From NCBI RefSeq assembly GCF_000721265.1, contig NZ_JOFZ01000011.1, forward strand, positions 1 to 64,000: a DNA stretch of 64,000 nt, in the 5' to 3' direction. Shown here in pieces: positions 33,586 through 41,875 of the stretch. How positions within the stretch are numbered: position 1 is the first letter of the stretch; the number at the start of each line of letters is the position of its first letter. The position numbers were made by a program, and so were the translations under genes. Under the pieces are notes generated by a model that saw only the letters and a program-made list of their open reading frames with translations, was not told the DNA's origin and did not search any database. The DNA comes from Streptomyces sp. NRRL F-5126. Its GTDB lineage: Bacteria; Actinomycetota; Actinomycetes; Streptomycetales; Streptomycetaceae.

Positions 33586-33621
33586 CCGGTGGCCGGAGGA
33601 CGAAGCGCCCCCGGCCACCGG
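33586..33621 (-). terminator. Terminator of the diterpenoid operon
   Basis: CCGGTGGCCGG (33586-33596) pairs with CCGGCCACCGG (33611-33621), 11 bp with a 14-nt loop, 6 bp beyond the terpene synthase stop. Confidence 0.65.
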
Positions 33622-33626
33622 CCGAA

Positions 33627-34574
33627 CTACCCGCCGTACCTGCCGTGGCCGATGTGCCACACGTACGAGGCCGCGATGGACTCCAGCGCACGCGCGTGCG
33701 TCACCGTGGCAGTGGCCGAGCGATCCGGCACGGATTGGGTGAGTTCCGTGATGCGCGCCCTCGCCCGGCGCGCCTCCTCCTCGCACATCGCGGCGATGAT
33801 CTCGAACGCCTTGTCCACGTCGCAGCCGCGTTCCGCCGTCAGCAGCGTCGGCAGGCTGAACGGGTCGCGGCCGCCGGAGCGTTTGCGCTCCCTCTCGTAG
33901 GACGCGAGGTCGTTGATCCAGCCCGCCAGGTCGCCCACCGCCGACTCCAACTCGCGCACCGGCCGCGCGTCGCGCTCGTCGGGGGTCAGCGTGTAGCCGA
34001 GCACCGGCTCCGCCGTGGCCACCACCGTCCGCACGAAGACGGTGTGCGGGCGCATCGCGCGGTAGTCGGCCACCTCGACGTGTCCGCCGCCCGCCAGTTC
34101 GTGCGCCTCCCACACCAGGCCGTAGAGGCTGTCCCGCAGAGAGTTCGTCAGGCGCACGTACTGTTCCGGCGCCGCCCGCCGGCGGGCACGCGCCAGGACG
34201 TCGGCCAGCGCCGCGCCGAACGGGTCGGTGTCACGCGGCGGTTGGGCGCCGTCCCCCAGACGCAGGAAGCCCGCGACCCTGCGCACCAGGGCCGCCGGGT
34301 CGCGCGCGCCGGCCGCCTCCGCGTGCGCGTCGTCGAACGCCGTCAGCCACAGCAGCAGGTCAGCGGCGATCTCCAGGCCCGGCAGGTCGGCGGTGGGGAA
34401 CGTGCGGGCGATGCCGTGCGCCGTGATGTCGCACAGCGCCCGCCTCGCCCGCTCGGAACCGATCAGCGGGTAGCGCGTCAGCCATTCGTCCAACCGGGCC
34501 TGTACGTGCGGCGCGTGCGGGCTCACGGGGAACGGTCCCGGGAACGAGTCCGCCAGGTCGGGCAGGCGCCTCAC
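33627..34574 (-). CDS. Class I terpene synthase (diterpene type)
   Basis: The protein has 315 residues, typical for bacterial class I terpene synthases. The aspartate-rich motif is D81-D82 in 'DDAHAE'. The NSE triad is 'NDLASYERE' (N221, S225, E229). A helix region 'HTVFVRTVVATAEP' supplies the effector segment. GTG at 34574 overlaps the P450 stop (GTGA). Given the class II cyclase in the same operon, it probably ionises a bicyclic diphosphate (labdane type) rather than acting on farnesyl diphosphate; that is inferred from context. Confidence 0.88.
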   Translation of the reverse strand: MRRLPDLADSFPGPFPVSPHAPHVQARLDEWLTRYPLIGSERARRALCDITAHGIARTFPTADLPGLEIAADLLLWLTAFDDAHAEAAGARDPAALVRRVAGFLRLGDGAQPPRDTDPFGAALADVLARARRRAAPEQYVRLTNSLRDSLYGLVWEAHELAGGGHVEVADYRAMRPHTVFVRTVVATAEPVLGYTLTPDERDARPVRELESAVGDLAGWINDLASYERERKRSGGRDPFSLPTLLTAERGCDVDKAFEIIAAMCEEEARRARARITELTQSVPDRSATATVTHARALESIAASYVWHIGHGRYGG

Positions 34575-36040
34575 GCCGCCCTCCTCGCCACCGCGGGCCA
34601 CCGGGCCTCGGCGGTCATGTGCAGCGACGACGGGTGCACGGTGATCTCGCCCACCGGGCGGACGTCCTCGCCCTCGCGCGGCCGCAGCCGCCAGCGCTGC
34701 GCGACGAGGGCGGCGATGATCGTCGCCTCCGTCAGCGCGAACGCGTCGCCCATGCACATGCGCTTCCCCGAGCCGAACGGGATGAACGCCTCCTTGGGCG
34801 GCTGGGGGCGCCCAGGGCCCCAGCGGTCCGGGTCGAAGCGGTCGGGGTCCGGGTAGATCGCCGGGTCGCGGTGCAGGGCGTACGGGCTCCAGATGACGTC
34901 CGTGCCCGCCGCGAGTTCCACATCGCCGAGGCGCACGTCCGCCGTGGCCTGCCGGGTGACGAGCCAGCCGGGGCTGTACATGCGCAGGGTCTCGTTCACG
35001 CACATGCGGGTGAACGGGAGCCGGCCGATGTGGTCCAGTGTGATGCGCTCGCCGCCGAGTACGGAGTCGACCTCCTCGTGCAGCCTCCGCTCGAAGTCGG
35101 GGTTGCGGCCCAGCTCGTGGAAGAGCCACGCCATCACGACGGCCGTGGTCTCGGAACCGGCCGCGAGGATGCCCGTGACCTCGGACAGGATGTCGTCCTC
35201 CGCCAGCGGCCGCCCCACCTCGTCCCGCGCGTCGAGCAGCAGCGACACGACGTCGTCGTAGGCGTCGGGCCTGGTCCGGTGCTCCTCGATGATCTCCGCG
35301 ACGGCGCCCCTCATCACCTCGCTCGCCTCCCGCACCCGCCGGTTGCGGCGGGTGGGCAGGTGCTCGAGCAGGGGCACCGGCAGCAGGGCGCGCCTGATGG
35401 CGGCCATGAAGACGGAGTCGACGCTGTGCAGGATGGTCAGCGCGGGTTCGCGCGGCGGGTTGGACGAGAAGAGCACCGACATGACGACACCCTGCGTCAT
35501 GAGCTGCATCTCCGTCTTGAGGTCGAGCGTCTCGCCGTCGCGCCAGGCGGCCACGGACGGCTCGATCGTGTCGCGCATCCCGGTGATGTAGCCGCCGATC
35601 TTCTCGCGGTGGAACTTCGGCTGCATCAGCCGGCGCCTGGTGAGGTGCGCCCTGCCCTCGGCGACGGGCAGCGCGTCCTTCCCGAACAGCTTGAGCTTCT
35701 CGAACAGCAGGCCCTTGCTGAACTGGCCGGACTTCACGGTGAGCATCTCGTGGATCATGTCCGGGGAGTTGACCACGAGCATCTTCTTCGGGCCGAACGA
35801 GACGCGGACGGCCGGACCGCCCTCGCGCAGCCTGCGGATGAACGCGAGCCGGTCGCGCAGCAGTGGGACGACGTGGCCGACGAGGGGCAGCCTGCCGGGG
35901 GCGAGCGGCGGGACGCTCGTGCCGCCCGGTGCGGTGGCACCGTCCGCTGTACGACTGCCGCCGCCCGGGGTGCGCGCGCCCGGCGCGGTGTGCGCGCCGG
36001 CGGCGGCCCCGCCGGGCTGGTGCTGGGTTCGCTCCGTCAT
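34571..36040 (-). CDS. Cytochrome P450 of the diterpenoid operon
   Basis: The protein has 489 residues including a Pro/Gly/Ala-rich N-terminus of about 45 residues before 'PLAPGRLPLVGHVVPLL'. The I-helix oxygen motif is 'AAGSETTAVV', ExxR is 'NETLR', and the heme loop is 'FIPFGSGKRMCMGDAFAL'. All P450 hallmarks are intact. The position between the class II and class I synthase genes suggests oxidation of the diterpene skeleton. It uses an unlinked ferredoxin system; no redox partner gene is nearby. Confidence 0.92.
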   Translation of the reverse strand: MTERTQHQPGGAAAGAHTAPGARTPGGGSRTADGATAPGGTSVPPLAPGRLPLVGHVVPLLRDRLAFIRRLREGGPAVRVSFGPKKMLVVNSPDMIHEMLTVKSGQFSKGLLFEKLKLFGKDALPVAEGRAHLTRRRLMQPKFHREKIGGYITGMRDTIEPSVAAWRDGETLDLKTEMQLMTQGVVMSVLFSSNPPREPALTILHSVDSVFMAAIRRALLPVPLLEHLPTRRNRRVREASEVMRGAVAEIIEEHRTRPDAYDDVVSLLLDARDEVGRPLAEDDILSEVTGILAAGSETTAVVMAWLFHELGRNPDFERRLHEEVDSVLGGERITLDHIGRLPFTRMCVNETLRMYSPGWLVTRQATADVRLGDVELAAGTDVIWSPYALHRDPAIYPDPDRFDPDRWGPGRPQPPKEAFIPFGSGKRMCMGDAFALTEATIIAALVAQRWRLRPREGEDVRPVGEITVHPSSLHMTAEARWPAVARRAA

Positions 36041-36088
36041 GTCGTGTTCTCTCCCTCTCGTGTCACACGCTTGCGTCGGGCAGTGCGG

Positions 36089-37762
36089 TCACGCGTGCCG
36101 GGCGGCCAGCAGGGCCCGCGCGGCGAGGACTTCCGCCTCGATCATGGCTTCCGGCGCGTACAGGGTCTTGTCGTGCCACAGGGCGGGGTGGCGGTGGGCG
36201 CGCCCCGGCGCGTACACGGCGTCGAGATAGGCCTCCGCCCGGTCGAGGGCCTCGGTGTGGCCGGGCTCGCCGGCACGCAGCAGGATGCGCACCGCGTAGG
36301 CGGTCTCCTCGGCGGTGCCGCCCCACACACCCCAGGAGCCGTCGGCCAGTTGGTTGCCCGCGGCCCAGCGTGCGGCCTTGGCGAGGGCGCCTGCGCCGCG
36401 CTCGCCGCCGTGCAGGGCGAGTGCGGACACGGACCGTTCCGTCGCGTAGTAGGGCGAGGCGTGCCACTTGTCCGGCCAGTCGCCGTCCGCCGTCTGGGCC
36501 CCGACGAGCCACTCGACCTGGCCCGCCGTCTCGGCGGCGAGGGTGACCCTGGCCTCCGGGTGGTGGCGCGCGTAGGCGCCCAGGGCGCGCAGGGCGTGGG
36601 CGTTGGCGGTGACGGAGCCGGTGTCCTCGCCGACGTAGCAGTCGTAGTGGGTGCCGTTGTGGAACCGCGCGAGCGGCTCGGGGCTGCGCGGCCGGTCCAC
36701 GAGGGCCGCCACGAGGACGGCCATCGCGGTGTCGTCGGCGTCCGTCATGAGGCCGGGCGCGCCCCGTACGCCGGCGGTGTCGTAGATGCGGTCCGCCCAG
36801 CCCCGCGCGGTGCCCGCGCTCCCGGGCGTCAGCAGCCCCACGGACGCCAACGCGGCGGCCACCCAGAGTCGTTCGAAGACGAGGATGGGCGCGGCCTCGG
36901 GGAAGAGGTGGCCGTATCTGCGTCCCACCTCACGCAGTTCGTCCGCCGCGCCCGGCGGGAGGTACGGGCCGGATCCCGCAGGTGCCGTTGCGCCGCCCGC
37001 TGCTCCGGCGCCCGCCGGAATGCCGCGTGCCGCCCATGCCACGGTCGCAGCGGGCGAGCTGCCCAGCAGGCCGTGCCCGGTTCCGGACGCGGGTATCAGC
37101 GCGTCCGGCAGGCAGTTCGCGATGCCTTCGAAGGTGTGGTGGAACTTGATCGGCAGCGTGCCCGCGGCCGCGTACTTCTTCGCCACATACTCGGGCGCGG
37201 CGGCGTGGTAGCCGCCCGGCACGGGGATCCCGGGGCCCCGGTGCCAGGGGCCGAGCGTCTCGGACGCGGCGAACCCGCCCTCCGCCAGGTGGTGGTTGAC
37301 GGCGGCGACGAGGGCGGGCACGAGGATCTCCGCCGCCGCCGTGTCGGGCCAGGGACCGCCCTCGGGCAGGGCGCGCAGCGCACCGAGTCCGCGCCCCGCG
37401 GCGGCGGACACGCGGGCGGTCAGCACACCGGACGCCGTGCCGCGCCGCGCCACGGCCAGCAGGGCCTCCACCGCGCTCAGCGTGGGGACGAGCCGGTAGC
37501 GTACCGGGCCCTCGCCCCAACTTCCGTCCGATGCCTGCTCGTCGAGCAGATAGGCGATGCGCCTCTCGTCGCCGGTGAGCCAGGGAGCGTACGACACGAC
37601 GCGGGCCGTCTCGTAGAGCGAGGGGCGAACAGCACCCCAGGGATCCTGGTCGACTGAGGCAACCAACTGGTCGGCGGGGTGCACCGCCTCTCCCGCGTCC
37701 CGAAGCCCCCGCAATTTCGCCGCCGTTGACATTGACACCGTTGTCGTCCGTGCGGTGGTCAT
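36089..37762 (-). CDS. Class II (protonation-initiated) diterpene cyclase
   Basis: The protein has 557 residues. The DxDD catalytic acid motif is 'TDADDTAM' (D341-A-D343-D344). Repeated QW-like segments occur ('DEQASDGSWGEG', 'GAQTADGDWPD', 'NQLADGSWGVWGG'), so the fold is the beta-gamma type of bacterial copalyl-diphosphate synthases. It lacks the aspartate-rich motif of class I enzymes. It would cyclise geranylgeranyl diphosphate to a labdane-type bicyclic diphosphate. ATG at 37762 has GGGAGGGG upstream. A Gly/Ala/Pro-rich insert lies near 250-265. Confidence 0.88.
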   Translation of the reverse strand: MTTARTTTVSMSTAAKLRGLRDAGEAVHPADQLVASVDQDPWGAVRPSLYETARVVSYAPWLTGDERRIAYLLDEQASDGSWGEGPVRYRLVPTLSAVEALLAVARRGTASGVLTARVSAAAGRGLGALRALPEGGPWPDTAAAEILVPALVAAVNHHLAEGGFAASETLGPWHRGPGIPVPGGYHAAAPEYVAKKYAAAGTLPIKFHHTFEGIANCLPDALIPASGTGHGLLGSSPAATVAWAARGIPAGAGAAGGATAPAGSGPYLPPGAADELREVGRRYGHLFPEAAPILVFERLWVAAALASVGLLTPGSAGTARGWADRIYDTAGVRGAPGLMTDADDTAMAVLVAALVDRPRSPEPLARFHNGTHYDCYVGEDTGSVTANAHALRALGAYARHHPEARVTLAAETAGQVEWLVGAQTADGDWPDKWHASPYYATERSVSALALHGGERGAGALAKAARWAAGNQLADGSWGVWGGTAEETAYAVRILLRAGEPGHTEALDRAEAYLDAVYAPGRAHRHPALWHDKTLYAPEAMIEAEVLAARALLAARHA

Positions 37763-37829
37763 GACTGCTGCCCCTCCCATTCGGCGCCCGCGGCGCACTC
37801 CCACTTGTCCGCGCTCACACCTGCCGCGC

Positions 37830-38921
37830 TCACACCTGCCGCCTCGTCGCCGCGCGCGCGAGCCCGCGCAGGCCCTCGACCGCCTCCGGCGCGAACGGCG
37901 CCCGCTCCAGCGCCGCCAGAGCGGCGTCGCGACGCTCGGCGATCATCTCCTCGACCGCCTGGCGCGCCCCGGTCGACACAAGGATCTCCCGTATCACCGC
38001 GGCCTGTTCCTCGGTCAGGTCGGACCGGCCGACGAGCTCGCGCAACGTCGCGGACTGCCTCGCGGAGGCCGCACGGACAGCGTGTGCCATCAGCACCGTG
38101 GCCTTGCCCTCGCGCAGGTCGTCGAGCGCGGACTTCCCCGTGCGCACCGGGTCGCCGAACACACCGAGCAGGTCGTCGCGCAACTGGAACGCCTCGCCCA
38201 GCGGTATCCCGAACGCCGAGCAGGCATCGAGTACTTCGGGGGAGCCGCCGGCCAGCGCCACGCCGATCTGCAACGGCCGCTCCATCGTGTACTTGGCTGT
38301 CTTGTAGCGGATGACGTGCAGTGCCGAGTCGATGTCACCGGACAGCGCACGCCCCGTCGCCCGCAGGTCGAGCAGTTGCCCGTACATGACCTCACTGCGC
38401 ATCTCGCTGACAAGTGGCAGGACTTCGGCGAGTCGCCCGGCATCCAGGCCCGCGGTGTGCAAGAGTTCATCAGACCAGACAAGCGCCAGGTCCCCGAGGA
38501 GCACGGCGGCACCCATGCCGTGTGCCTCGGCCCTGGCACCGGGCCCGCCCCCGGCGGTGTAGGCTGCCGCCAAAGCACGGTGTGCGGACGGTTGGCCGCG
38601 GCGTGTGTCGCTGTCATCCATCACGTCGTCGTGCACGAGGGCGAAGACCTGGAAGAGTTCGAGGCTCGCGGCGGCATGTATCACCGTCGAGTCGGGACCT
38701 GGTGGTGTGTCCACGGCGTGCCACCCGTAGACGCACAGCAGTGATCTCAGGCGCTTGCCGCCGGTGAGCATGTGGCGCAGGGTCGTGGTGAGGTAGGGCA
38801 GTTCGCCCCCCGGTGCCCCGCGGTCCTTCGCGTCGAGGAAGCCGGTGAGCGCCTCGTCCACCATGCGTCTGAGCGAGGCGTTTTCCGGCAGGCGTGAGCC
38901 AGGCAGGGTTTTGGTCGTCAA
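37830..38921 (-). CDS. Geranylgeranyl diphosphate synthase
   Basis: The protein has 363 residues. The first aspartate-rich motif is 'HDDVMDDSDTRRG' (D98, D99, D102) and the second is 'FQLRDDLLGVFGD'. 'MLTGGKRLRSLL' provides the isopentenyl-diphosphate-binding GKR. The start is TTG at 38921 after AAGGGGAT. It is the first gene of the terpenoid operon and supplies the C20 substrate for the class II cyclase. Chain length (C20) is inferred from the operon. Confidence 0.9.
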   Translation of the reverse strand: MTTKTLPGSRLPENASLRRMVDEALTGFLDAKDRGAPGGELPYLTTTLRHMLTGGKRLRSLLCVYGWHAVDTPPGPDSTVIHAAASLELFQVFALVHDDVMDDSDTRRGQPSAHRALAAAYTAGGGPGARAEAHGMGAAVLLGDLALVWSDELLHTAGLDAGRLAEVLPLVSEMRSEVMYGQLLDLRATGRALSGDIDSALHVIRYKTAKYTMERPLQIGVALAGGSPEVLDACSAFGIPLGEAFQLRDDLLGVFGDPVRTGKSALDDLREGKATVLMAHAVRAASARQSATLRELVGRSDLTEEQAAVIREILVSTGARQAVEEMIAERRDAALAALERAPFAPEAVEGLRGLARAATRRQV

Positions 38922-39016
38922 CGGATCGATCCCCTTTCAGTCAAGAACCGTGCGGCGGTTCCACTCGTGCAGAGGACAGGCCAGGGATCACGGGCGTTCC
39001 CTGGGCAGGCCGTCGT

Positions 39017-39051
39017 GGTGCCGGCCGTACGCACCCTGTGCGGCCGGCACC
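39017..39051 (-). terminator. Terminator of the conservon operon
   Basis: GGTGCCGGCCG (39017-39027) pairs with CGGCCGGCACC (39041-39051), 11 bp. The 13-nt loop itself contains a GCAC/GTGC mini-stem. It lies 27 bp beyond the conservon P450 stop and before the terpenoid operon. Confidence 0.7.
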
Positions 39052-39077
39052 GTGTCATCGCGACGAGCGTGTGCGGG

Positions 39078-40385
39078 TCAGGGCGCGGAAGCCATGGCGC
39101 CTGTCTGCGGTGCTGTCTGCGGTGAGCCGGCGCTCCCCCGGTCCGCGGAGCTGCGGCTCCAGGGCGTGGCGCCGTCCGCGTCGGGGGCGAGCGGGGTGAA
39201 GCGCGCCGGGAGGGCGGTGAGGGTCCGGTGGATCGTCCCCTCCTTGTACGTCAGCTCCTCCGCCGGCACCGCGAGTGTGATGTCGGGGAGGTAGGTCGCC
39301 AGGCGCTCGATCGCGGCGGTGGCGATCAGCAGGGCGAGATCGCGCGCCGGGCAGGCGTGCGGCCCCGCGGCGAAGGCCAGGTGGGCCTTGTTGCCCGACC
39401 GGAAGCCGTCCGCCGGCACGCCCTGGTGCGGGCAGGTGTTGGCGGCGGCGTAGGAGATCATGACCGGCGAGCCCGCCGGGATGCGGGTGCCGTGGAACGT
39501 GACGTCCCTGCGTGCCGTGTGGAAGCTGTAGTTGGCCACCGGCGAGTCGTTCCACAGCGCGTCGTCGATGGCATGCTGCACGGGCAGGGATCCGGTGGTG
39601 AGCGTGCCGAAGTAGCGGTCGTCGCTGAGCATGCGCACGCACGTGTTGGCGATGAGGTTGGCCGTCGGCTCGTTGCCCGCGCCGAGCGTGAGCAGGATCT
39701 GCTGGGTCGCCTCCTCCCTGTCAAGGCCGTTGGGGTGGTCGATGAACCAGGACGTCAGGTCGTCACCGCGCTGCGCCGCCTTGGTCTCGTAGAGCCCGGC
39801 CAGGTAGGCGCCGAACGCCTGGGCGGCCTCTCCTGCCTTGGCCGGGTCGGAGCCGACCATCGCGGAGAGCATCTCGACGAGCTGGGGGCCGTACTCGTCC
39901 GGCATGCCGAACAGGCTGTTGAAGACCATGAGCGGCAGCTGGGTGGCGTACTGGGCGACCAGGTCGACGGTGCCGGTGTCGGCGAACGCGCTGAGCAGCG
40001 TGTCCGCGTGACGGAACGTCAGCGTGCGCACCTCGTGCGGGTCGAGCAGGCCGAAGCAGTCCGTGATGACCCTGCGCAGGTGGGCGTGGTTCTCCCCGTC
40101 GGCGAAGATGACGTTGGGCCGCCACTGCGTCGGCTGGCTGATGGAGCTGGACTCCGGCACCCTGCCCTGCCAGGGTCTGGTGTCCTTCGACCACGTCTCC
40201 GTGTCGTGCAGCAGGTCGAGCGCCGCGCGGTAGTCCGTGACGAGGTGGACGACGAAGCCGGGGGCCGCCTCGGCGAGGGCCACGGGGCCCTGGGCACGCA
40301 GCAGTTCGTAGCTGCGCTCGGGGTCCGCCGCGTGTTCGGCCCCGTACAGGCGCACGGGTGCCATGTCAGGTGTGGTGGTCGTCAC
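39078..40385 (-). CDS. cvnE: Conservon cytochrome P450 lacking the ExxR motif (CYP157-like)
   Basis: The protein has 435 residues. The heme loop is 'AFAAGPHACPARD' with ligand C345, and the I-helix motif is 'LGAGNEPTANL' (Asn-Glu-Pro in place of the usual acid-alcohol pair). Where the K-helix ExxR should be, the sequence reads D-D-A-L-W (274-278), followed by 'NDSPVANYSF'. CYP157 enzymes of Streptomyces conservons are known to lack ExxR in this way. GTG at 40385 overlaps the stop of cvnD (GTGA). It may act with the conservon GTPase system; no substrate is predictable. Confidence 0.88.
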   Translation of the reverse strand: MTTTTPDMAPVRLYGAEHAADPERSYELLRAQGPVALAEAAPGFVVHLVTDYRAALDLLHDTETWSKDTRPWQGRVPESSSISQPTQWRPNVIFADGENHAHLRRVITDCFGLLDPHEVRTLTFRHADTLLSAFADTGTVDLVAQYATQLPLMVFNSLFGMPDEYGPQLVEMLSAMVGSDPAKAGEAAQAFGAYLAGLYETKAAQRGDDLTSWFIDHPNGLDREEATQQILLTLGAGNEPTANLIANTCVRMLSDDRYFGTLTTGSLPVQHAIDDALWNDSPVANYSFHTARRDVTFHGTRIPAGSPVMISYAAANTCPHQGVPADGFRSGNKAHLAFAAGPHACPARDLALLIATAAIERLATYLPDITLAVPAEELTYKEGTIHRTLTALPARFTPLAPDADGATPWSRSSADRGSAGSPQTAPQTGAMASAP

Positions 40386-41092
40386 GACGTCTCGTCTCCG
40401 GCACGCGATATGGAGTGGGCAGTGAGTTCGATGAGGGCGTTGAGGCTGCTGTTCGTCTGCCGGGCGTCGCAGATGACGAGCGGAGTGTCCGGTGCGAGGT
40501 CGAGCTTTGACCTGAGGATCTCCAGACTGTAATCGGGCGAGTCGGGAAAGACATTCACCGCGACGGCGTACGGCAAACCGCGCTCCTCGATGAGATCCAT
40601 CACTTCGAAAGAGGCGTCCAGGCGCCGGGTGTCGACCAGCACCAGCGCGCCGAGCGCGCCCAGCGCGATGCCCTTCCACAACGGCAGGAAGCGCCGCTGG
40701 CCCGGGGTGCCGTACAGGTACAGCACGATCTTGTCGCCCGGCAGCGTGAGCCTGCCGAAGTCGATGGCGACGGTCGTCGTCGTCTTGTTCCGCAGGCCGA
40801 CGAGGCTGAGGTCGTCCGTGTCGGCCGCGGCGTCCGTCATGACCTCCTCGGTGTGCAGTGTCGGGATCTCCGACAGGGTCCTGATGGCGGTGGTCTTGCC
40901 GACCCCGAGGTGGCCGGCGACCAGGATCTTCACCCGGCGGTGCGCGCCCTCGGGCAGGTAGACGGGGCGCCGACCCGCGGGGGCGGCCGCCCCCGCCCAC
41001 GCGGCCGGGTCCACCGCGACCTGCTGTCCCGCCGCGGCGGACTGCCCCGCCGGTGCGGCCTGGGCGCTAGACCAGGAGTGCTCGGAGTCCAC
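40382..41092 (-). CDS. cvnD: Conservon GTP-binding protein CvnD
   Basis: The protein has 236 residues. A disordered Ala/Gln-rich N-terminus of about 45 residues precedes a small-GTPase fold: P-loop 'VAGHLGVGKTTAIRT', switch II 'LYGTPGQRRF', and 'VLVDTRRLDAS'. The canonical NKxD is replaced by 'VNVFPDSP', as is usual for CvnD. GTG at 41092 overlaps the end of cvnC by 26 bp. Family knowledge links it to CvnA-CvnC in a membrane-associated, G-protein-like signalling complex. Confidence 0.93.
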   Translation of the reverse strand: MDSEHSWSSAQAAPAGQSAAAGQQVAVDPAAWAGAAAPAGRRPVYLPEGAHRRVKILVAGHLGVGKTTAIRTLSEIPTLHTEEVMTDAAADTDDLSLVGLRNKTTTTVAIDFGRLTLPGDKIVLYLYGTPGQRRFLPLWKGIALGALGALVLVDTRRLDASFEVMDLIEERGLPYAVAVNVFPDSPDYSLEILRSKLDLAPDTPLVICDARQTNSSLNALIELTAHSISRAGDETS

Positions 41093-41447
41093 TCAAAACC
41101 TCTTCCATGACTTCCTTGGACGGGCGGTCCGCTTGCGCGGCGACGGTGGCGGCGTCCGACACCGGGACACTGCCCTTGAGCTGACCGTCGGTGACGAGTT
41201 GTTCCGCGACGACGATGCCGACGCTGACCGGGAGGCCGAGGTAGCCGGCGATCTCCATGACGGTCAGGGAGCCGCCGTCGAGCAGCTCGACCACGCGCTG
41301 GTGGACCGCCGTGTGGTAGGGCGCGAGCGGCAGCCCGGTGGCGCGCAGGGCCGTCAGCGTGTCAATGGTGCTGCCGGCGGTGGCGCCGCCGGTACCGGTC
41401 GCCAGATAAGCGGGCAGCAGCCTTCGCCGTTCCTGGCCGCGGCTCAT
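41067..41447 (-). CDS. cvnC: Conservon protein CvnC (DUF742)
   Basis: The protein has 126 residues. The DUF742 pattern includes 'RRLLPAYLATGT', 'VVELLDGGSLTVMEIAGYLGLPVSVGIVVAEQL' (winged-helix-like, given as its start and end) and the C-terminal 'MEEVLSGLRALLV'. The ATG at 41447 overlaps the cvnB stop. It is probably an adaptor between the roadblock protein and the GTPase. Confidence 0.93.
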   Translation of the reverse strand: MSRGQERRRLLPAYLATGTGGATAGSTIDTLTALRATGLPLAPYHTAVHQRVVELLDGGSLTVMEIAGYLGLPVSVGIVVAEQLVTDGQLKGSVPVSDAATVAAQADRPSKEVMEEVLSGLRALLV

Positions 41448-41875
41448 GACGCACTGTCATCGGTACGCAGGGGAACGGACATGAGCTGCTCGCCCAGCTT
41501 CTTCGCCTGGCGCGCCATGGTGTGCGCGACGACACCCATCGGCATCTCGGCGTCCCCCGACACCGCGATCAGTGTGTTCGTCCTGGTTCCGGCGGGCATC
41601 ACCATGTACGTGCCGTACGCGTTCTGCACGGTGACGGTCTCCACGGGCGTCTGCTCGGGCGCTCCGAGCGCCGTGTTGGCGGCCGAGCGGGAGGCCGCGT
41701 GCAGCGCGGAGGTCATCGCGGCGATGCCGTCGGCCTCGTCCACCGGGAGCTCCGAGGACCGCGCGACGACCATGCCGTCCAGGGTCATGATCAGCGCGTG
41801 CCGTACGCCCTTGATCTCGGAGATCGGGTTGAGGTACCAGGCAGACTGCCCTATTTGCTGGTGGGGGGTGCTCAC
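41444..41875 (-). CDS. cvnB: Conservon roadblock/LC7 protein CvnB
   Basis: The protein has 143 residues. The roadblock/LC7 fold is shown by 'IKGVRHALIMTLDGMVVARS', 'AAMTSALHAASRSAANTALG' and 'TYMVMPAGTRTNTLIAVSGD'. GTG at 41875 overlaps the cvnA stop (GTGA), and its own stop overlaps cvnC (ATGA). Such proteins regulate partner GTPases. Confidence 0.93.
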   Translation of the reverse strand: MSTPHQQIGQSAWYLNPISEIKGVRHALIMTLDGMVVARSSELPVDEADGIAAMTSALHAASRSAANTALGAPEQTPVETVTVQNAYGTYMVMPAGTRTNTLIAVSGDAEMPMGVVAHTMARQAKKLGEQLMSVPLRTDDSAS

